Shown here: positions 26,677-36,313 of the stretch, piece by piece
Layout of the letters: each line of letters starts with the position of its first letter
Position numbering within the stretch: position 1 is the first letter of the stretch
Origin: an uncultured Methanoregula sp.
Lineage (GTDB): Archaea; Halobacteriota; Methanomicrobia; Methanomicrobiales; Methanospirillaceae
Assembly: GCF_963678795.1 (NCBI RefSeq)
Contig: NZ_OY787452.1
Span: forward strand, 992,001 to 1,056,000
Length of the DNA: 64,000 nt
Direction of reading: 5' to 3'
The notes under the pieces: generated by a model
Database searches by the model: none
Told to the model about the DNA's origin: nothing
What the model saw: the letters and a program-made list of their open reading frames with translations, nothing else
Made by a program: the position numbers and the translations under genes

Positions 26677-26851
26677 TCATATCCTGATTTTTGTGTTTCT
26701 CTCCCGTTCCTTCGGTCCTGAGGTAAAGACTTTTGTAACCCGGCCGCGACAGGAGAGCGGGTGGGTGAAACCGGCAAATCGGCCTTCTTTCCAGCCAACC
26801 ATATGCCGTGTTGCCGGGCAATCATTTATCGCCAGTCGCCGGATATAACAT

Positions 26852-27664
26852 ATGGATCGGCAGGAGCATATCCACATCATCAGCGCCGGGGACAGTATCC
26901 ATACAACCTATCCTGCTGTTCTTCAGGAACTCGGGACCGTCACGCACACCTTCATCTTTGCTGAAAAAGAGGTGTATACCAACTCGGCCCGTGACGATGC
27001 CAATAAAAGAGCGTGGAAGTGCGCCATCCGCAGTGCAATCGATGAGGTAAACGCCATTTCCCTGTCCCGGAATATTTCCTGTGCACTGGTCTGTATCGAT
27101 GCAGTAACGTTCGATGCGATCCGTGATCCGGTTCTTGGAATTTTCAGCGAACATCCCAATGCCCGGTATTCATTCGACATCTCTGCCGGATCAAAACGTC
27201 TCTCCCTCGGCCTGTTCTCGATGTCACTCTGGGTGGAGGGGGACTCCTATTACGCGTTTGGCAATTCCCGGGCGCGAAGAGTGCCGGTTCCGACACTCCC
27301 CTCAAAGAACCTGCCAACGAATCCGCAATATCTCCTTATTCTCACCCTTCTCTTCCGGGCTTCGGAACAGAAAAAAGGAGCGGTCACCCTGGTGCCAAAA
27401 GACACCCTGTTCAACGAGACAAAGGTCTGGCAGGTTCCCGTTCGCAATGACCGGGAGGATGCCGGAAAACATGAACTCTCAAAGGCAACATTCTCCCGCT
27501 TGTTATCGACACTGGCGGGATGGAATCTTATCCGGGAGGAGACTGATCCGGATAATGTCCAGGAAAAACTGTACAGTATCACCCCGGATGGCGAGCTGGC
27601 CTTATTCGTGTATTCCGCCCGTATAAAACAACGGGGTGTCACCGGCACACCCGGTCTCACGTAA
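26852..27664 (+). CDS. CARF-like sensor with C-terminal winged helix
   Basis: 270 residues. The N-terminal 145 residues look like a CARF/Rossmann domain: HIHIISAGDSIHTTYPAVL for the first strand and loop, and FDISAGSKRLSLGLF in the position of the conserved ligand-loop (usually TGGTK). The rest (residues 165-255) reads as a winged helix (SKATFSRLLSTLAGWNLI, then a beta wing). The family resembles the HFX_2341-type (DUF6293) regulators. Such proteins usually bind cyclic nucleotide signals and control transcription. No CRISPR array or cas gene is in the window. Its target is unknown. Confidence 0.55.
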   Translation: MDRQEHIHIISAGDSIHTTYPAVLQELGTVTHTFIFAEKEVYTNSARDDANKRAWKCAIRSAIDEVNAISLSRNISCALVCIDAVTFDAIRDPVLGIFSEHPNARYSFDISAGSKRLSLGLFSMSLWVEGDSYYAFGNSRARRVPVPTLPSKNLPTNPQYLLILTLLFRASEQKKGAVTLVPKDTLFNETKVWQVPVRNDREDAGKHELSKATFSRLLSTLAGWNLIREETDPDNVQEKLYSITPDGELALFVYSARIKQRGVTGTPGLT

Positions 27665-27774
27665 TCCCCACCCGGAAAAGAGTCGGGCGGGAGATCCTAA
27701 GGGTACGTTGAACGTGAAACACCGGGTAAACTGCCTGTACGAGAACGAATCACTTCACAGATACGGGCAGTTAC

Positions 27775-28569
27775 TCATTTCAGCCGTTGCTCGTCATCTG
27801 CAATCCATTGCTCCAGTTTCAGGATACCTCCCCCGATATCCCTGATCCGGGCCTCGGTTTCTGCGAGCTTTGCATTTGCCACTGCCGCCTTCTCGGGATC
27901 CTTGCAGGAGGCAAGAAACGTCCGTATATGGTCCCTGCCAATCTGGAAATTTTCAAGTGCACTCACCGCTTTCCGGTAACGCTCACGATTGGCTTCGAGA
28001 TTCTCCCGGACATGGGATTCGGCTTTTGACTGCCGGCGTGGCTTTCCCGCTTTTACCTTCTCCCAGGCCGCATCATGGGTCTTCCGGATCTCCTGGATAC
28101 AATCAAAACAGGCTTTCTTGTGTTTTGCTATCATCTCGTGCTTGCATTTCCCCAGCAGGTCACCGGCATTTTTGAGTGCCTGCCCGCGCTCCACCAGATC
28201 GTGGAGCGCGGAAGCAGGAGTGCCGGAAGGCAGCCGGGCCTGCTCTGCGAGTTTTATAATTTCATCGGCCCGTGCCTCTGACCGGGATTCCAGGGTTCCG
28301 TACTCGGCTTTCTGTTTCTCCTTAACATCCCGGCAGAGGGCATTGAACCGCTTCCAGAGCAGATCCCGGTCACTCCGTGCAAGCGGTTTGAGCTCTTTGA
28401 ATAAGGCAGTGATATGTTTTGCCTGGTTCCAGAAATCCTGGTATTTGGTGATAACCGGGAGACCGTTCCTGATCGGATTGGCGAGCGACCAGAGTTTCTG
28501 ATTTTCCCGGTCCAGAAGATCGGCATTTTCATGGGCGGTTTTAAGCCAGGGATCATCTTCAGGTTTCAT
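27775..28569 (-). CDS. DUF349-like helical coiled-coil protein
   Basis: 264 residues, nearly all helical and highly charged. The element DRDLLWKRFNALCRDV near residue 67 resembles the DUF349 repeat signature. Further helical segments (90-130, 150-260) are coiled-coil-like. No catalytic motif or membrane segment. A CKHEMIAKHKKACFDC stretch holds three Cys. Function unknown. Transcribed alone, convergent with the CARF-like gene. Confidence 0.55.
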   Translation of the reverse strand: MKPEDDPWLKTAHENADLLDRENQKLWSLANPIRNGLPVITKYQDFWNQAKHITALFKELKPLARSDRDLLWKRFNALCRDVKEKQKAEYGTLESRSEARADEIIKLAEQARLPSGTPASALHDLVERGQALKNAGDLLGKCKHEMIAKHKKACFDCIQEIRKTHDAAWEKVKAGKPRRQSKAESHVRENLEANRERYRKAVSALENFQIGRDHIRTFLASCKDPEKAAVANAKLAETEARIRDIGGGILKLEQWIADDEQRLK

Positions 28570-28726
28570 AAAAAAACTCGCTCGTATCGGCCTTTGGATT
28601 ATTGCATCTGTATCTGCTCCTTTGGCTTTAAAACAGTATCCACTACCGGATTTACGTGGGTTCCTCTCCGGTGTCAGGGCCGAAAACCCCTTTTTATCAC
28701 TTCTGCCGTGACCCGGTCAATACGGT

Positions 28727-28909
28727 TTATGTTGCTTCCTTGAGGTCAACGCTGACGTCGTTGGCAATACGGGTATAACGCTTCGTGTTCTCCTCGAACT
28801 GCTTTTTGCACCAGTTACAGCAGAAATAATATTTCTGGTTCTTGTAAACGCTCGTGTACTTCGCATCGTCTTCGTCAACGATCATCAGACATACGGGATC
28901 GGTTGCCAT
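28727..28909 (-). CDS. YHS-domain protein
   Basis: 60 residues: DPVCLMIVDEDDA, then KYTSVYKNQKYYFCCNWCKKQFE. This is a single YHS domain, with the conserved DPVC Cys and a FCCxxC group that can bind a metal such as copper or iron. The protein is just the domain, possibly a metal chaperone or sensor. The next gene downstream on this strand is the coiled-coil protein, 158 bp away. Confidence 0.75.
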   Translation of the reverse strand: MATDPVCLMIVDEDDAKYTSVYKNQKYYFCCNWCKKQFEENTKRYTRIANDVSVDLKEAT

Positions 28910-28982
28910 AACAGGTTACCTCGTTCGCCTGTATTAGGATCGGGTTTATGTCCTTTAAGCATTATCGCCTTTGCATTCCGAT

Positions 28983-29678
28983 TCAGACAGTCCCCGTGAC
29001 CCGGGGCGAATTTTTTGCATTGTGGGCAGCGATATCTGCACACATCCTGAGGACGAGGAAGAGGACAAGGACCGGCATGGTAGATTCGATTCCGATATCC
29101 TGCAGGGAATAAATCACCATGCTGCCGAAGATGATCGTCAGGTGCATCGGGATGATCCGGTGGTAGGGTGCAAAGAAATCATCCCCGCCGTCCCCCCGTA
29201 TGTGAACATTCCAGTGGACGATGAAAGAATAGAGATGGTTAAGGAAAAAAATCCCGCAGGAAATCCAGATGCCCGGATCTGCAAAATTCACCGGCCCGAA
29301 GAGACCTGACCCGATAAGGATCTCGTAATAGGCAATGTGGAAGATCCCATAGTGGATAACGAAGAATCCGGCAAGTCCGAAGCGGGCAGCAACGCTGCCA
29401 AACCGATCCAGGGTCGCGGCCGTTTCTGCAACAGGATCCCCGCTGTCAGCGGAGGAAAATTTCTGTGCAGAACCGGCCGTTATGAGGGAGACCGCCGTGA
29501 ACACCCCGATGATGACGCTTTGCACCCAGTAGATGAACATCACGGTGGCAAGGTCCCAGTTCCCGAGGACCGCAAGCACAATGGTGACGAGGTTGGCAAG
29601 GATAAGGGAGAGGAGCGGGTAATTATGGATGAGATCTCCTGAAAGGATGCGGGAGAACGGGTGCGGGAACTGCATCAT
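28983..29678 (-). CDS. DUF6498-like membrane protein
   Basis: 231 residues, five to six membrane segments. Recognisable features are VMFIYWVQSVIIGVFT near 45 and HYGIFHIAYY near 110, the pattern of DUF6498 proteins. A conserved His in HYGIFH and one in NHLYSFIVHWNVH could bind metal. Function unknown. Met1 and Met2 are adjacent starts. Confidence 0.6.
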   Translation of the reverse strand: MMQFPHPFSRILSGDLIHNYPLLSLILANLVTIVLAVLGNWDLATVMFIYWVQSVIIGVFTAVSLITAGSAQKFSSADSGDPVAETAATLDRFGSVAARFGLAGFFVIHYGIFHIAYYEILIGSGLFGPVNFADPGIWISCGIFFLNHLYSFIVHWNVHIRGDGGDDFFAPYHRIIPMHLTIIFGSMVIYSLQDIGIESTMPVLVLFLVLRMCADIAAHNAKNSPRVTGTV

Positions 29679-29827
29679 GGGGTTGTTGCATGGAATATAT
29701 GAAAAAGAATGCGGGTCACCCGATGGAGAGACATACCGTCTGATCGTGTATCAGGACACCGTCACTGTGCGATCCGGGGCCCGGTGTTTTATGAGACCGC
29801 ACTTCCATGTTATACATCAGTGAGAGC

Positions 29828-30328
29828 ATGGAAAAACGGATACTTGTCGCGTACGCAACCCGGAACGGCTCCACTGCAGAGATTGCCCAGGCAATCGGCA
29901 GGGAACTGGAAAAGACCGGCACTGCAATCACGGTAGCGGACATAATGACCATCCGGTCACTTGAAGGATATACGGCGGTTGTAATCGGCGGTCCGCTCTA
30001 TATGGGACGCATGGATGGGCTGGTAATAAAATTTGTAAAAAAATACACGGGTGAGCTGTCACACATGCCTGTTGCGATCTTCGCGGTCGGGCTTGCTCCC
30101 AAAGACCCGAAACCCGAAGCCATTGGAAATGCGATGATGGCCCTTGAAACGGCCATCATACCTCTCTCTCCGGTCTCAACGGCCCTGTTCGCCGGTAAGC
30201 TGGACCCGGCAAAAATAGGTTTTCTGATGCGCAAGTTCATGGAGATGGCAAAGATACCTTATGGCGATTTCCGCGACTGGGAGACAATTGCAGCATGGGC
30301 AAAAGAGTTGGGGGATAAACTCAGGTAG
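29828..30328 (+). CDS. Flavodoxin-domain protein (HemG-like)
   Basis: 166 residues from ATG 29828. ILVAYATRNGSTAEIA is the FMN phosphate loop of flavodoxins, and VIGGPLYMGRMD fits the aromatic FMN loop. The protein resembles protoporphyrinogen oxidase HemG-like flavodoxins, though without heme genes nearby that role is unlikely. No Fe-S cysteines, unlike the iron-sulfur flavoproteins elsewhere in the window. Single gene. Confidence 0.75.
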   Translation: MEKRILVAYATRNGSTAEIAQAIGRELEKTGTAITVADIMTIRSLEGYTAVVIGGPLYMGRMDGLVIKFVKKYTGELSHMPVAIFAVGLAPKDPKPEAIGNAMMALETAIIPLSPVSTALFAGKLDPAKIGFLMRKFMEMAKIPYGDFRDWETIAAWAKELGDKLR

Positions 30329-30658
30329 TTCCGGTAAGATGCTGTGGCCGGAGCCCGTGTCATAAAAAATCCGGTTTTTATCCGGCAGCCTTTTTAAAAA
30401 AAGAGCGCGTCTGACCTCCACGGGTAACAGAATACCATTCTTTTACCGGGAATGCGGGCAATTCCCGATGTAGGGCGGGGAGATTCCGGCAGCCTGGATC
30501 ACCGGGTTCTGCAACCTTGATGGCAGGATCGAAGAGATCTTCAGACTATTCCGGCTCCTGTTCCTCCACGGATCAAAACCCCGGGTATTTTTCCTGATTG
30601 TTCTGTCTCCTCAAATCTCCTTCATTTTTCTCCAGGTACATCTAACATCAGATAACGG
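30329..30658. other. Intergenic, no gene seen
   Basis: 330 bp. Short A/T runs around 30362-30408 could end the preceding gene: a CCGG..CCGG element with a TTTTTAAAAAAA stretch lies near 30370-30408. The rest shows no tRNA or credible frame. Confidence 0.4.
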
Positions 30659-31126
30659 ATGGCATTTATTGAATACCACACGGTCGATACCCGCGATCTC
30701 GAATTGATCCGGCCGCTCTGGAAACAGCTCAATACTCACCACCATGCTCTGGCAAAGACGTTCCGGAGCCAATACGAACGGTGGACTTTCGACGACCGTA
30801 AGGCATACTTTGAAAAGCTCGGTGCAGCCGGGTCCCTACGGGTGGATCTCGCCTCCGATCCTGAAACGAGGCGGTGCGTGGGATACTGCGTGAGTTCTCT
30901 CTCACCGGAAAAAACAGGAGAGTTAGAATCGATCTTTATCGAAGAGGGATGCTGCTCGCGGGGGATCGGATCAGTACTGGTCACCCGGGCGCTCGCATGG
31001 CTCGATTCAGGTGGCTCAATCAGGAACCGGGTCTCAGTCGCAGACGGGAATGAGATGGCATGGGAATTTTACCGGAAGTTCGGGTTTTCTCCCCGCATGA
31101 CCATTCTTGAGCAGAAGATGGATTGA
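30659..31126 (+). CDS. GNAT-family N-acetyltransferase
   Basis: 155 residues. The acetyl-CoA loop is at EEGCCSRGIGSVL near 100, and AWEFYRKFGFSPR near 138 is the typical C-terminal motif. N-terminal substrate residues are not diagnostic. Could acetylate a small molecule or protein. Single gene, convergent with the M50-type gene beyond. Confidence 0.85.
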   Translation: MAFIEYHTVDTRDLELIRPLWKQLNTHHHALAKTFRSQYERWTFDDRKAYFEKLGAAGSLRVDLASDPETRRCVGYCVSSLSPEKTGELESIFIEEGCCSRGIGSVLVTRALAWLDSGGSIRNRVSVADGNEMAWEFYRKFGFSPRMTILEQKMD

Positions 31127-31200
31127 GAGAGACCGGCTGCATTGTTGACATCACCCGGGCAGGGATGTAAAAAATACAACGGGGAGTTGTTCCCCTTATT

Positions 31201-32472
31201 TCACATCGTCATGAACAGGTAGACTGCGAAGAGCGGGACGAACGCCACTGCCCACACGAGCTTGTTCCAGGTGAAGATATCTTTGCCTTCACACGGCGGG
31301 ATCGGGAGCATCTCGAAGACCGCGGTCACTATATTCATGAGAAAACCAATCATCCCGGCAGTCCGGAATAATCCGCCCATTGGTATCAGGAGCAGGCAGA
31401 GGAACGCCAGTACCGTTGAAACGGCAGGGCCTGAGAGCATCATGTACCCGAGATTGCGTTTTTCGAGAGGTTGCCTGGAATGAACCAGGGTCAGGAACGG
31501 CTGGGCAAAAACATTCCCGAAGAGCCACGCCGTAACAGCCATAATCACGGTTCCGATTCCCCAGAACTGGATCTCGGTCCTGCAACTGAATTTGTGTTCA
31601 AAGTACAGATGGGCCAGTTCGTGTATCACGAGGGAGAGGCCCCCCATTACGATATAGATTAGTATCATGGCCGGCTCAAACGGCTGCCGGTCCGCAAACA
31701 GGAAGAGAATACCTATGATAAACGTGCCCGCAAGAAGGACCAGGAGTTCTTTTTTTGAGAATCCGCCATAGAGCTTTTCGGTTTCCTCAGAGATAATCGT
31801 GCGTCGCTCCTTATCACGGTCAAGGATCTTTCCGGTAATAATACCGCCAAAGGCATTTTTCAGGAACGAGACCATCTGACCACCCCAGGAAGAGAGGGTT
31901 GAGTTGAACAGGGCAGCAAGACCGGTAATGACGATCGCTGATCCTGCAGCAGCCGCAGGCAACGCCTCCCCGGGGATGACACCGGAAAGCGGTACTTGTT
32001 TTACCGGCGCCGGAGTGGCGGGTGACGGCGCCGCTTCCGCCGGCGATACCATTGCCACGGTCCCGACAGGAGCGGGTGTGGCTCCAGCGGTTGCCATCGT
32101 GGTTACTGCCGCTGTCTGTGAAGTAGCAGGAGCGGGGGTTGCAGTAGATGTTGGAGATGGTGTTGGGGTCGATGTCGGTGAGGGGGTGACACTCAGGGTC
32201 GGGCCCGGGGTTTGTCCGGGCGTCTGTGTGGGTTTGTCCTTGTCATGGCCATACGCGTAAGCATTCCCGTTTGGCGTCGTTTCCGGAGAGGCTGCTCCTC
32301 TTGCCAGAAGCATGCTGCCGCTCCCGTCAGAGAGGGAGACGGGAGATCCCGGCTAAAGGCCGGTACTCTGAACTGCATCGGACGCCAGTGCATATACTGA
32401 TGAACAGATCAATAATCCCGATACGAGGACGAGGATGATCAGTCGTCTGTCCTGTATTTGTGATTTTGCCAT
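31201..32472 (-). pseudogene. M50-like membrane metalloprotease with an in-frame TAG after its signal peptide
   Basis: From ATG 32472 the frame encodes a signal peptide (DRRLIILVLVSGLLICSS..YALA) to codon 39, then TAG at 32355-32353. The same frame continues open to 31201: a Pro/Thr/Ala-rich linker (residues about 20-110 of the 370-residue downstream frame), then a membrane protease core. HELAH near 230 supplies two zinc ligands. PPCEGKDIF near 340 resembles the M50 third-ligand region, but with Glu where Asp is usual. Translation could restart at ATG 32313, leaving the export signal off. A nonsense mutation is most likely. TAG is a common normal stop in this window, so it is not a reassigned codon. 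Confidence 0.6.
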
Positions 32473-32619
32473 ACACTATCAGTTCTTTAAAAATACCCTT
32501 TCATAGCACATACTATTCAGAAGTGCGGTATCCTTCAGGAGGATTGCAACCGCGTACAATACAATCCTGAATGAACGTAAATGAGCGAAAAAACGATTGG
32601 GATAGAGGAAAAGACCTGC

Positions 32620-33186
32620 TCAACGTACCCAGGTCACAACGGGGGCATTCTTGTCGTGGGCTTCCGGTTTCTCCGCGGGATACCCGAACACAATAGTTCC
32701 GACCGGGCTGTAGCCTTCAGGAATATGAAATCCTGCCATGAGTTCCCTGTTATCATAGCCCACTTCCGTTGACCCGACCCAGCAGCTGCCTATTCCAAGA
32801 GCGTGGGCAGCAAGCATCATATTCTCAGCGCAGAGGGAGCAGTCAATCTCCCGGAACCGGCTGCCGGTCTTCCCGATGACCATGATAACCGTCGGAGCAT
32901 GGTAATAGATCGAGTAATCCCTGCTCTCAAGCAATGCCCGGAACGCGTCCGACATCCCGTCGTGAGCATTCTTCATGTGCAAGATCATGATGGGCTTGCA
33001 GTAGTCCGAGACACGGTTTAAGAATTTCTGGTCCTGCACGACAACAAAAGCCCATGGCTGGAGGGCGAGGGCTGACGGGGCATACGTGCCCGCTTTCATA
33101 ATTTTTTCAAGAATTGCATCGGGGATCTGCTTTTCCTCGAATTTCCGGACACTCCTGCGTGTCATGATGGCTTCAACTGCTTCCAT
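32620..33186 (-). CDS. Nitroreductase-family flavoprotein
   Basis: 188 residues. RRSVRKF at the N-terminus binds FMN phosphate. TYAPSALALQPWAFVVV and GIGSCWVGSTE are typical FMN-fold motifs. It reduces quinones, nitro groups or flavins using NAD(P)H. Last gene of the minus-strand redox cluster 32620-38350, 55 bp after the flavoprotein gene. Confidence 0.85.
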   Translation of the reverse strand: MEAVEAIMTRRSVRKFEEKQIPDAILEKIMKAGTYAPSALALQPWAFVVVQDQKFLNRVSDYCKPIMILHMKNAHDGMSDAFRALLESRDYSIYYHAPTVIMVIGKTGSRFREIDCSLCAENMMLAAHALGIGSCWVGSTEVGYDNRELMAGFHIPEGYSPVGTIVFGYPAEKPEAHDKNAPVVTWVR

Positions 33187-33240
33187 AATGGTGTATCACT
33201 CCCGAGTTTTCATCAGATGCTGCGATTACGCTCTTAGTTG

Positions 33241-33810
33241 TTACTGCAGCAGGCTCCTGCCGATCCGATACGCATGGTCCATGAGATCCTTACTCTCCGT
33301 TACCGACGGTTTGACCCCGGCATCGAGATCGCAGGCAATCATGTGATCTTTCACCATCAGGCCCGACAACCCCACCGCATACATGAACGACCCGATCCCG
33401 CTCTCGAAGAGCCGGGCATCCGGCTGGTTCTGCGAGAAGATGAACGAGATCGTCTTTCCCGGGGGCATCTTCGAGGTTAAGTCCATCCCGATGTACGGGA
33501 AGAGCCGGTCGAGCCACGCCTTGGTCTGGGCAGTGACCGTCGAGAAGTAGATCGGGGTTGCAAGGATCAGGCCATCGGATTCCTGCATGAGCTGGTGAAT
33601 CTTCTGCATGTCGTCCTGAAGGGAGCATTCGGCCACGTCATTCTTTTTGCAGTAGTAACAGGCCTGGCAGCCCCGGATCTTCAGGTCGTTGAGAAAGATC
33701 GTCTCTGTTTGGATATCCTGCTCCTTAAGTCCACGATCAGCTTCCGCTGCGAGGATTGCCGTACTACCCATCTTTCGCGGGCTCCCGATGAGGATGAGTA
33801 CTTTTTTCAT
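33241..33810 (-). CDS. Iron-sulfur flavoprotein / flavodoxin-fold reductase
   Basis: 189 residues. GSPRKMGSTA near residue 9 is the FMN phosphate loop. GCQACYYCKKNDVAEC near 48 carries four cysteines in the iron-sulfur flavoprotein spacing. ATPIYFSTV is the second FMN loop. Its start overlaps the end of the upstream flavoprotein gene by 4 bp, so the two are translationally coupled. Likely passes electrons between ferredoxin and an acceptor. Confidence 0.85.
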   Translation of the reverse strand: MKKVLILIGSPRKMGSTAILAAEADRGLKEQDIQTETIFLNDLKIRGCQACYYCKKNDVAECSLQDDMQKIHQLMQESDGLILATPIYFSTVTAQTKAWLDRLFPYIGMDLTSKMPPGKTISFIFSQNQPDARLFESGIGSFMYAVGLSGLMVKDHMIACDLDAGVKPSVTESKDLMDHAYRIGRSLLQ

Positions 33811-34454
33811 GGTTTTCCCAGCCGTGCACCTAGTTCAAACGCCCGTCTGCAGTCCTGCGGGAAGACGACCCTGTGTCTCTCCCGGCGCTCCTCCGGGTCA
33901 GCATAGCTGAAAACCACCTTGTCATAGTCCTCGAACTGAAGGGTCTCGAACGAGAGGAATGATTCTGCCTGCCCGAACGTCCGGGCAAGGACACTCTCGT
34001 TGAAACCGATATGCACGGGATAGTGTAACTCTTTCAACTGGGCTTCCGACACGTTCATCGTATAGACAAACGCAGCAGGCATTTTCCTCTCGAATAACGA
34101 TGCCGGCGGCCGGGTATAGGTCAGGTACGGGAAGAGCAGTCGTTCCATGAAGGATCGCATCTCTCCGGTGACGGTTCCGAAATAGATCGGCGACCCCAGA
34201 ATGAGAGCATTCGCCCGGGCGATCCTGTCAAGAACGGGTGTCAGATCGTCCTTCATGGCGCATTTACCGTAACTCTTCCCGCCTTTCAGTTTGCAGGCAA
34301 AACAGCTGGTGCACCCCTTGAAATCCAGATCATAGAGATGGATAAGTTCTGTCTCTGCACCCTGCGATGCAGCGCCGTTCAGTGCGTGTTCGAGCAGCGT
34401 TGCCGTGTTCCACTTCTTCCGTGGACTTCCATTGATGGCTATGACGGTTCCCAT
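33807..34454 (-). CDS. Flavodoxin-fold NAD(P)H-dependent reductase, long form
   Basis: 215 residues. NGSPRKKWNTATLL gives the FMN loop. GCTSCFACKLKGGKSYGKC has four Cys but with a larger last gap (10 residues) than its neighbours. GSPIYFGTV is the second FMN loop. The C-terminal third is longer than in short Isf proteins. The ATGA overlap with the following flavoprotein gene and 17-bp gap to the CMD gene place it in the operon. Confidence 0.8.
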   Translation of the reverse strand: MGTVIAINGSPRKKWNTATLLEHALNGAASQGAETELIHLYDLDFKGCTSCFACKLKGGKSYGKCAMKDDLTPVLDRIARANALILGSPIYFGTVTGEMRSFMERLLFPYLTYTRPPASLFERKMPAAFVYTMNVSEAQLKELHYPVHIGFNESVLARTFGQAESFLSFETLQFEDYDKVVFSYADPEERRERHRVVFPQDCRRAFELGARLGKP

Positions 34455-34470
34455 AATAGTTCTCCTGGCG

Positions 34471-35253
34471 TTATCCCTCTTCTAGCAGGGCAGTGGCAAC
34501 CTCGCGGGTGGCAAGGATGCCGTTCAGTGCTGCCGGAAAGCCGGCAAAGAGGGAGATGAGCAGCATAATCTCCACGATCTCTTCTTCGGAGAGGCCGGCG
34601 CGGAGCCCGCCCCCGATATGGAACCGGAGCTGCGATGGGGCGGTTCCTTTTGCCGCGAGCGCTGCAATAGTAGCCGCCTGCCGGTTCCGGAGGGGGAGGA
34701 GCCCCCGTGCATAGATATCCCCGTACCCGAACGTCATGACATACCGCGTGATATCCGGGTTTATCGGGTCGAAGGTCTCCTTCAGTAACCGCTCCTGGTC
34801 CGGTGCGATCTGCGAGAGCAGCTTCTTCCCGCGTTCGTACCTGTCCTCTGATCCGGCATGGAGGGACGCGGCAGAGAGCATCTGGCCGGTCTCCTGCAGA
34901 ACATCCATGAGCGTCTTCATGGCGTTCAGGGTTGCCGGAAAACCTGCGTAACCGCACATCTGGATGATTACCTCGCGGATCTCCTCGGGCGTACAGCCAA
35001 CGTGAAGGGCCGCGTGGATGTGGACCCTGAGCTGGGGTGCTGCAGTGCCCATTGCGGTCAGGGCAGCCACAACGGCCTGTTCTTTCATCTTGTTGTCAAG
35101 CCCGTCCCGGGCATAGATCTCCCCGAACGAGTATTCGACGAGGTACCGGGCAAGGTCCGGGCAGATCCTGTTTAAGGTCTCTTCCACCTTCACGCCGGCA
35201 TCGCCATCGATCTCCAGCAGTTTCTTCCTTCCGATTGTTGCGTAATCTGTCAT
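34471..35253 (-). CDS. Tandem carboxymuconolactone decarboxylase-family protein
   Basis: 260 residues from ATG 35253, preceded by GGAGAT. Two AhpD-like repeats, about residues 30-120 and 155-250, each with the helix pattern HIHAALHVGCTPEEIREVI and HIGGGLRAGLSEEEIVEI. The CxxC thiols that AhpD uses for peroxiredoxin reduction are absent from both repeats, so the lactone-decarboxylase or uncharacterised branch fits better. Sits between flavoprotein genes in the same operon, so a redox or aromatic-acid role is inferred. Confidence 0.8.
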   Translation of the reverse strand: MTDYATIGRKKLLEIDGDAGVKVEETLNRICPDLARYLVEYSFGEIYARDGLDNKMKEQAVVAALTAMGTAAPQLRVHIHAALHVGCTPEEIREVIIQMCGYAGFPATLNAMKTLMDVLQETGQMLSAASLHAGSEDRYERGKKLLSQIAPDQERLLKETFDPINPDITRYVMTFGYGDIYARGLLPLRNRQAATIAALAAKGTAPSQLRFHIGGGLRAGLSEEEIVEIMLLISLFAGFPAALNGILATREVATALLEEG

Positions 35254-35281
35254 ACGATCTCCGGATAATTCATTCCTGTAA

Positions 35282-36313
35282 TCATTTCTCTCCAACAAGG
35301 GATTTTCTGAAAGGACAGACGTTTCCGTCCGGCTGCTCCCTGCACGCATCGCAGGAAAGACATTCAGCCGGCCTGTCGGGATTTTTTCTCCAGTAGCGGG
35401 CAAGATCGGGCTGCCTCAGGAACGGGCGGGAGAGGGAGAAATACCCGATACCCGCAGTATTCAATAACCCGGTCAACACCGAAGGTGTCCGGTTAAGACC
35501 TACCAGAATTACCGGAACATCCGTGATCCGGGCAATCTCGGCGGCATAATCGCGGAAGACCGATTCCTCGTAGGGCAGACCCTGGGGCGGGAATGGCATA
35601 TGGCTGATACCGCCGGATACTTCGATGGCACGGATCCCCTGTTCTGCCAGCTTACTGCAGGCAGACTGGCAGGCCTCCCAGACACCGTCATCCTCTTCAA
35701 AGTCAGAGCAGTTGATCTTGACAAGGATGGGGAATGTCTCCCCGGTCCTTGCCTGGATCTCGCTTGTGATCTCAAGGAGGAAACGTATCCGGTTCCTCAC
35801 TATCCCGCCGTACTCATCAGTTCGTGTATTCCTCTTATCATTCAGGAACTGGCTTAAGAAGTACCCGTGAGCTGCATGGATCTCCACGCCGTCAAAACCT
35901 GCCCGTTGTGCCCGAAATGCTGCATCCCTGAATCCCCTGGCAATGGAATGTATCTCGTCCCGGGAGGGATCTGACGGGGTCCAGAAAACGCCGTTCCTGC
36001 CGGGAAATACGAGCTGCATTACGATAGGGGCACCTTCACGGTGAACGGTCTGAACCAGCTCGTGATACGCCTGGATATAGGAATCATCAGGGATTGCCAG
36101 CATGCCGGGGACCCGTGTAGCATCGCCCGAAAACGTAGTGGCACTTGAGATGATGAGCCCTGTTCCGCCGTATGCCAGATCCCGGTAGACCCTGACGAGG
36201 CGGGGTGTCGGCCGGCCGGCATCGTCAGCCATGGCTTCCCATGTGGCTGACCGGACAAGCCGGTTCCTGAGCTGAAGCGTTCCGATGCAGGTCTCGTCAA
36301 AGAGAGTTTTCAT
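35282..36313 (-). CDS. Old Yellow Enzyme-family flavin oxidoreductase with Fe-S motif
   Basis: 343 residues. RNRLVRSATWEAMA near the N-terminus, HAAHGYFLSQFL near 165 with the two substrate-binding His, and a closing FSLSRPFLRQPDL phosphate-binding region identify an OYE barrel. Near residue 315, CLSCDACREQPDGNVC resembles the [4Fe-4S] of 2,4-dienoyl-CoA reductase-like members, so ferredoxin could be its donor. Its start overlaps the upstream nitroreductase gene by 17 bp. Acts on activated alkenes or quinones. Confidence 0.85.
   Translation of the reverse strand: MKTLFDETCIGTLQLRNRLVRSATWEAMADDAGRPTPRLVRVYRDLAYGGTGLIISSATTFSGDATRVPGMLAIPDDSYIQAYHELVQTVHREGAPIVMQLVFPGRNGVFWTPSDPSRDEIHSIARGFRDAAFRAQRAGFDGVEIHAAHGYFLSQFLNDKRNTRTDEYGGIVRNRIRFLLEITSEIQARTGETFPILVKINCSDFEEDDGVWEACQSACSKLAEQGIRAIEVSGGISHMPFPPQGLPYEESVFRDYAAEIARITDVPVILVGLNRTPSVLTGLLNTAGIGYFSLSRPFLRQPDLARYWRKNPDRPAECLSCDACREQPDGNVCPFRKSLVGEK

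Noticed and set aside
32353..32355. TAG as pyrrolysine codon
   Set aside because: TAG is the normal stop of several ordinary genes here, and no pyl genes are visible in the window.
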